A stretch of 64,000 nt of DNA from Mycolicibacterium wolinskyi (lineage in GTDB: Bacteria > Actinomycetota > Actinomycetes > Mycobacteriales > Mycobacteriaceae): the NCBI RefSeq assembly GCF_002101965.1, contig NZ_LQQA01000009.1, positions 62,001 through 126,000 on the forward strand, read 5' to 3'. Below are positions 60,136 through 64,000 of the stretch, piece after piece; position 1 is the stretch's first letter; every line of letters begins with the position of its first letter. The notes under the pieces are model-generated. The model had not been told where the DNA came from. It was given only the letters and a program-made list of their open reading frames with translations, and ran no database searches. A program made the translations under genes and the position numbers.

Positions 60136-60245
60136 CGATCCTCCTCCGAGTCGGCACGACGCGCCTCGGGATCGAAATACAGCACCAGGCCGACGATCAG
60201 GGCGATCAAACCAAAAAGGGTGCCGAGCATGATGATTGCGCCCAC
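60132..60245 (-). CDS. Small membrane protein, 37 aa
   Basis: GTG start preceded by GAAGGAGG at 5 nt; the stop overlaps the AveC-like start (GTGA). The product is one membrane helix (MGAIIMLGTLFGLIALIVGLVLYFD, in part) and a charged tail (PEARRADSEEDR). The perfect spacing and overlap make it a genuine first gene of the AveC-like/P450 operon, probably a small subunit of the membrane protein. Confidence 0.78.
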   Translation of the reverse strand: MGAIIMLGTLFGLIALIVGLVLYFDPEARRADSEEDR

Positions 60246-60276
60246 ACCTGCCTCCTTCGGACGCCGAACCCAACTT

Positions 60277-60294
60277 TAATAGTGGACACTATTA
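60277..60294. promoter_or_regulatory. Perfect palindrome TAATAGTG-GA-CACTATTA
   Basis: An 18-bp perfect inverted repeat between the divergent small membrane gene (60245) and the TetR gene (60327), about 32 nt from each. This is the expected operator for that TetR protein acting on both directions. Confidence 0.75.
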
Positions 60295-60326
60295 CGAACG
60301 GCACGGTCAAGGCCGGACTATGGTGA

Positions 60327-60992
60327 ATGTCGGTGTCCCAGCGAAGTACGTCGAAGAAGCAGACCGCCGTCGAGGTCGAGGCCGTCCGGCGGCCGCGCGG
60401 CGAAGTGCGCCGACTCCTGTTGGACGCCGCTCGCGAGCGGTTCGCCCGCCAGGATTACCGCGCGACGACAACCCGCGAGATCGCCGAGGCCGCCGGCGTC
60501 ACCGAGTACCTGTTGTTTCGCCACTTCGGCTCGAAAGCCGGGCTTTTCCGGGAAGCTCTGGTGCTGCCGTTCACCCAGTTCGTCGACGAGTTCGGTGAGA
60601 CCTGGCGCGCCATCGACCCCGCGGAGACCGACGAACAAGAGTTGTCCCGACAGTTCGTCGGCCGGCTCTACGACGTTCTCGTCGACCACAAAGGGCTCCT
60701 GCTGACACTCGTCGCGTCGGACGGACTCAGCGAGGACGAGATCGAGAGCGCCGGCATCGCCGACATCCGGCGAGCGCTGCAGGTGCTCGGCCAGATCAGC
60801 ACCGAGGGCATGCGCCTGCGCGGATTGCATTCGGGCCAGCCCGATCTGCCCGCCCATTCGACGGTCGCGATGATCGTCGGCATGGTGGCACTGCGGTCGA
60901 CGTTCTTCGGGAACACACCCCCGTCGCGCGAGGCGATCGTCGATGAACTCGTTCAAGCGGTCCTGCACGGGTTCCTGCACCGACCCGACTGA
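60327..60992 (+). CDS. TetR family transcriptional regulator
   Basis: A 221-aa regulator. Helix-turn-helix is LLDAARERFARQDYRATTTREIAEAAGVTEYLLFRHFGSKAGLF. The rest is helical ligand-binding domain. The ATG has no clear ribosome binding site and may be leaderless. It is divergent from the AveC-like/P450 operon across an 18-bp palindrome and probably represses it in the absence of substrate. Its stop is 4 nt from the convergent SDR. Confidence 0.92.
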   Translation: MSVSQRSTSKKQTAVEVEAVRRPRGEVRRLLLDAARERFARQDYRATTTREIAEAAGVTEYLLFRHFGSKAGLFREALVLPFTQFVDEFGETWRAIDPAETDEQELSRQFVGRLYDVLVDHKGLLLTLVASDGLSEDEIESAGIADIRRALQVLGQISTEGMRLRGLHSGQPDLPAHSTVAMIVGMVALRSTFFGNTPPSREAIVDELVQAVLHGFLHRPD

Positions 60993-60995
60993 CCG

Positions 60996-61874
60996 CTAGC
61001 CCCCAGGTCCGTTGGGCCACTTGAGAAGTGAGCCGGCATCGACGCGGATGTGCTGCCCGGTGATGTAGCGGCTGTCGTCGCTGGCCAGGAACACACCGAG
61101 CTTGGCCGTGTCCTCAGGTTCGATGTAGGGGATCGGCATGGCCTGGAAAAGCGAGAACAGCGGTTCGGCGTCCTCGCGGGTCGGCGTCTTGCCCTCGGCT
61201 TTGAGGTCGGGCCGGAACACGCCGTACATGCCCTCGTTCTGCAGCAGGTGAGTGTTGCAGTTGGTCGGATGGATGGCATTGACGCGAATCATCCGCGGCG
61301 CCAGGTGAAGACACATCTCGTCGACGTACTCCATGACGATGCGCTTGCTCCAACCGTAGCCGGCACCGCCGGGGCCCATGTCCGGACTGGTGGTCGTGCC
61401 GCGGATCATCCCGGCGGTGGACCCGGTGACGATGATCGACGCACCGTCGGGCAGGTGCGGGATCGCCACCGCGACGGTGTTCATCACGCCCACCAGATCG
61501 ACGTCCGACGCATCGACGAATCCCATCGGATCAGGATTGCCCATCGCCATAGGCAGGATGCCGGCGTTGGCGACGACGATGTCGACCCCGCCGAGATCCG
61601 CGATCCCCGCCTCGACGGCATCGCGCAACTCGTGGCGCTCACGAACGTCGGCCACCCGCGCGACGATGCGACGCCCGAGTTCTTTGACCGCCCGTTCGGT
61701 CTCGGCAAGGTCCTCCGGTGTGGCCAACGGGTAAGGGTTGGAAGGGATGTCGCGGCAGATGTCGACCGCGATGATGTCAGCACCCTCCCGCGCCATCGCG
61801 ATCGCATGGGCGCGTCCCTGCCCGCGGGCCGCGCCGGTGATGAACGCGACCTTGCCGTCGAGTTTTCCGGTCAT
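60996..61874 (-). CDS. Mycofactocin-coupled SDR family oxidoreductase
   Basis: A 292-aa SDR closely related to the one at 55114. Shared features are TGAARGQGRAHAIAMAREGADIIAVD, the long insertion with TPEDLAETERAVKELGRR, YGWSKR as active site and HPTNCNTHL. ATG 61874 follows AAAAGGAG. It lies downstream of a P450 with a long palindrome between. Alcohol oxidation after hydroxylation is likely. Confidence 0.9.
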   Translation of the reverse strand: MTGKLDGKVAFITGAARGQGRAHAIAMAREGADIIAVDICRDIPSNPYPLATPEDLAETERAVKELGRRIVARVADVRERHELRDAVEAGIADLGGVDIVVANAGILPMAMGNPDPMGFVDASDVDLVGVMNTVAVAIPHLPDGASIIVTGSTAGMIRGTTTSPDMGPGGAGYGWSKRIVMEYVDEMCLHLAPRMIRVNAIHPTNCNTHLLQNEGMYGVFRPDLKAEGKTPTREDAEPLFSLFQAMPIPYIEPEDTAKLGVFLASDDSRYITGQHIRVDAGSLLKWPNGPGG

Positions 61875-61892
61875 TGTGCTCCTTTTCTTCTC

Positions 61893-61952
61893 GCGAGCAG
61901 ACGCGGAGTCGCACAATCAGCGACGGTTCTGTGCGAGTCTGCGTCTGCTCGC
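61893..61952. repeat. Long palindrome, 23-bp arms
   Basis: The arms at 61893-61915 and 61930-61952 match with two mismatches. The left arm begins GCGAGCAGACGC. It lies between the P450 stop (61957) and the SDR ribosome binding site, where it could be an attenuator or partial terminator on the minus strand. Confidence 0.75.
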
Positions 61953-61956
61953 CGGT

Positions 61957-63225
61957 TCAGGTGATCGGGGTGAACGTGATGTGCAGTTCGCTCAGCCCGC
62001 GCATGATGAAGGTGGGCTCGTAGGTGTAGTCACGGTTGCCGGGTGGGCCGTGGTGCTCTTCGGAGATGGTGATATCGCTCATGCGGTCGAGGATCCGGTT
62101 CAGCGAGATCCGGCCCTCGGTACGCGCGAGCGGCGCACCCGGGCAGGAGTGGGCCCCGCGGATGAACGCGATCTGCTCACGCACGTTGGGCCGGTCCGGG
62201 CGGAACATATTGGGATCGTCGAACTTTCGTTCATCCCGATTGCATGCCCCGGGAAGCAGCATGACGGTGGTCCCCGCCGGCACCTCGACTTCCCCGATCT
62301 TCGTGGTGGTGCGCGCCATCCGGAAATGCGACTTGACCGGGCTCTCCAGCCGCAGCGTCTCCTCCAGGAAAGCGGGGATCTTGCTGCGGTCATCACGAAG
62401 CTCTTTCTCGAATCCCGGGTTGTCGCCGATGAATCTGACCGCCGAACTGACCAGCTTCGTCGTCGTCTCGGTGCCCGCGGCGAACAGAAACGTCGACAGG
62501 TTCATCACGTCTTCGACGTCGGGCGTCGATCCGTCCTCGTGTTTGGCTTGCGCCAGTTCGGTCAGCACGTCCTCGCGCGGTGAGCGCCGTCGGTCTTCGA
62601 TATAGGCGTAGAACTTGTCATTGAGCCACTCCAACGGGTTGTGCGATGTCGGTGCGTCCTTGCCCAACTCCCCGACCGTCTCGAGCGCAAAGACCGACTT
62701 GAACTCGTCGTGATCGTCGTGCGGCACACCCAGGAGGTCGGCGATCACCAGTAACGAGAAGGGTTTGGCGTAGTCGGCGAGGAACTCGCAGCCACCCTTT
62801 TCTATGAAGGTATCGAGCTGTTGGTCGGCCAGCCGCCACATGAAGTCTTCGTTCTCCTTGAGGCGCTTGGGCGTGATGAGCCTGCTGAGCAGGCCGCGAG
62901 TTCGGGTGTGCAGCGGAGGGTCCTGCGAGGTGATGTGCTCGGCCATCGGAACCTGACCGCGGTGCTGCTCGATCAGGTCCGAGACGTCGTCGCTGTCCCC
63001 CGGCCCGAAAGGCAATCCCGAGAACGGTCCTGCGACCGAGACGCACGACGAGAAAGCCGGGTCCTTGTAGACGGCCAGGGCCTCGTCGTAGCCGGTGACC
63101 GCCAGCACGTTGAACGGGGTGGCTTGGGTTACAGGGCATTTCGAGCGCAGGTGATCGAAGTACGGGTACGGGTCGGGTATGAGCGCCGCGTCGGTGAAGA
63201 AATCCACGTTGTCGAAGTCGGTCAC
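61957..63225 (-). CDS. Cytochrome P450
   Basis: A 422-aa P450, paralogue of the one at 35829. I-helix FAAGTETTTK, ExxR EETLRLE, heme ligand in FIRGAHSCPGAPLAR; the usual FGxG is FIRG, an uncommon substitution before the ligand loop. Shared blocks with 35829 include RLKENEDFMWRLADQ and KPFSLLVIADLLGVP. Followed by a mycofactocin-type SDR. Confidence 0.95.
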   Translation of the reverse strand: MTDFDNVDFFTDAALIPDPYPYFDHLRSKCPVTQATPFNVLAVTGYDEALAVYKDPAFSSCVSVAGPFSGLPFGPGDSDDVSDLIEQHRGQVPMAEHITSQDPPLHTRTRGLLSRLITPKRLKENEDFMWRLADQQLDTFIEKGGCEFLADYAKPFSLLVIADLLGVPHDDHDEFKSVFALETVGELGKDAPTSHNPLEWLNDKFYAYIEDRRRSPREDVLTELAQAKHEDGSTPDVEDVMNLSTFLFAAGTETTTKLVSSAVRFIGDNPGFEKELRDDRSKIPAFLEETLRLESPVKSHFRMARTTTKIGEVEVPAGTTVMLLPGACNRDERKFDDPNMFRPDRPNVREQIAFIRGAHSCPGAPLARTEGRISLNRILDRMSDITISEEHHGPPGNRDYTYEPTFIMRGLSELHITFTPIT

Positions 63226-63252
63226 GTTTCTCTCCTGGTCACTTTCTCAGCG

Positions 63253-63335
63253 CGAGCAGTCCCCCGCAAGCGGGAGGTGCCCCCAGCGCAGGTACCCTGG
63301 AAAACGCTTACCCGGGTACACACGCGTCTGCTCGC
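63253..63335. repeat. Interrupted palindrome of the GCGAGCAGACGC family
   Basis: GCGAGCAG on the left pairs with the end of GCGTCTGCTCGC on the right. The left arm is interrupted by a segment with its own CCCCCGC/GCGGG hairpin, and an inner GTACCC/GGGTAC stem remains. The right arm overlaps the end of the P450 gene at 63308. Confidence 0.6.
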
Positions 63336-64000
63336 GGGTCGAACAGGACGGGCAGCGACGTCGGGGAACGGAACACCTGCCCGCGGATATGGGGGTCGTC
63401 GCCGTCCGGGTCCAGCCGCAGGTTGGGTAATCGGTCCAGCAGAAGGTTGACGGCAGTGCGCATTTCGAGGCGCGCGAGATGCATACCCAGGCACACGTGC
63501 ACACCGTGTCCCCAGCCGAGGTTGCCCTTCGGAGTGCGGAAGATGTCGAACTCGTCGGGGTCTTCCCATCGATCTTCCTGTCTGTTCGTCGAACCGAGCA
63601 TCGGAAGCACCGAACACCCCGCAGGAATGTGAACGCCGCCGAGTTCGGTATCGCGGGTGGTGGTGCGGGTGATGGTCAGCAGCGGCGGATTCCAACGCAC
63701 TGCTTCCTCGATGGCCTGCGGCAGCAGCGACCGGTCGGCGCGGACCGCGTCCAGCTGCGTTGTGTCCGAAAACAATCCGAAGAGCAGGTTCCCCAGTGAG
63801 CGGTACGTGGTCTCCACGCCCGCGGGCAGCAGGAGCCGGAGGAACGAGAAGATCTCCTCGTCGGTGAGCTTCTCACCGACGATCTCGGCCTCGGCGAGCA
63901 GGCTGATCATGTCTTCCTTCGGCTCGGCGCGACGGGCCTCGAGGATCGGTGCGAAGTACTCGCACAGCGCAGCCGACGCAGCCAGTCCGCGTTCCGGGTT
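63308..64000 (-). CDS. Cytochrome P450, C-terminal part
   Basis: The gene continues beyond the right edge; about 230 C-terminal codons are visible. I-helix is LLPAGVETTYR, ExxR EEAVRWN, and the heme ligand is in GWGHGVHVCLGMHLAR, with Trp instead of Phe at the start of the loop. The frame remains open through the window edge (ALCEYFAPILEARR upstream), typical of a P450 G-helix region. It would be the fifth P450 in the window. Confidence 0.93.
   Translation of the reverse strand, partial: NPERGLAASAALCEYFAPILEARRAEPKEDMISLLAEAEIVGEKLTDEEIFSFLRLLLPAGVETTYRSLGNLLFGLFSDTTQLDAVRADRSLLPQAIEEAVRWNPPLLTITRTTTRDTELGGVHIPAGCSVLPMLGSTNRQEDRWEDPDEFDIFRTPKGNLGWGHGVHVCLGMHLARLEMRTAVNLLLDRLPNLRLDPDGDDPHIRGQVFRSPTSLPVLFDPRADACVPG

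Noticed and set aside
23432..61000. KstR-type (TnnAACnnGTTnnA) or KstR2-type operators as explanation for the catabolic cluster
   Set aside because: The repeated intergenic dyads are ATTCTC/GAGAAT with a 7-nt centre and do not fit either consensus; I found no convincing KstR sites beside these genes.

Overview
The window looks like chromosomal DNA of a fast-growing mycobacterium (Mycobacterium/Mycolicibacterium). The base composition is GC-rich, GTG starts and 1-4 nt gene overlaps are frequent, a single-chain type I fatty acid synthase sits beside acpS, and there is a complete YrbE-Mce lipid importer and a P450-rich catabolic region. The order small DUF3618 gene, bcp, Na+/Ca2+ exchanger, M20 peptidase, acpS, fas resembles the M. 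tuberculosis Rv2520c-Rv2524c neighbourhood, with the exchanger added here. The species is not certain from sequence alone.

Layout. Positions 1-1.65 kb hold the start of an exported protein, tRNA-Lys(CUU), a 56-codon gene and a small promoter/ORF/terminator unit. 1.7-14.6 kb is the housekeeping block, ending in the 9.2-kb fas gene. 15.2-19.2 kb is a polyamine-type ABC importer operon. 19.2-23.4 kb holds a MerR regulator, an MFS permease, an LtrA-family membrane protein and a short winged-helix regulator. 23.4-32.4 kb carries two Mce-associated membrane proteins, two acyl-CoA synthetases, an amidohydrolase, an enoyl-CoA hydratase, a VOC protein and a DUF35/Ltp pair. 32.5-34.8 kb encodes cytochrome-oxidase subunit III- and IV-like proteins plus two paralogous membrane proteins, without subunits I or II. 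35.0-39.3 kb has a TetR regulator, a P450 and four small secreted proteins. 39.4-54.1 kb is one long minus-strand operon: aldehyde dehydrogenase, CaiB-type CoA transferase, a synthase-like/OB-fold fusion, an SCP-x-type thiolase, yrbEA, yrbEB and mceA-F. 54.4-64 kb holds SDRs, ferredoxin, four P450s, a hemophore-like protein, an AveC-like membrane protein with a 37-codon partner, and a TetR regulator.

The main observation is a 19-bp inverted repeat, ATTCTC-N7-GAGAAT, and close variants. It recurs in the intergenic regions of the catabolic/Mce part, usually about 22-35 nt upstream of a start codon. It precedes both acyl-CoA synthetase units, the enoyl-CoA hydratase, the VOC and DUF35/Ltp units, the secreted-protein genes, the aldehyde dehydrogenase-Mce operon, an SDR, and (as a variant) the Mce-associated genes. 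This suggests one regulon joining lipid import by Mce to CoA activation, beta-oxidation and retro-aldol or thiolytic cleavage, much as KstR joins mce4 to cholesterol breakdown, but with a different operator. Neither the regulator nor the substrate can be named from the sequence; a branched, isoprenoid or sterol-like lipid is an inference from the enzyme set.
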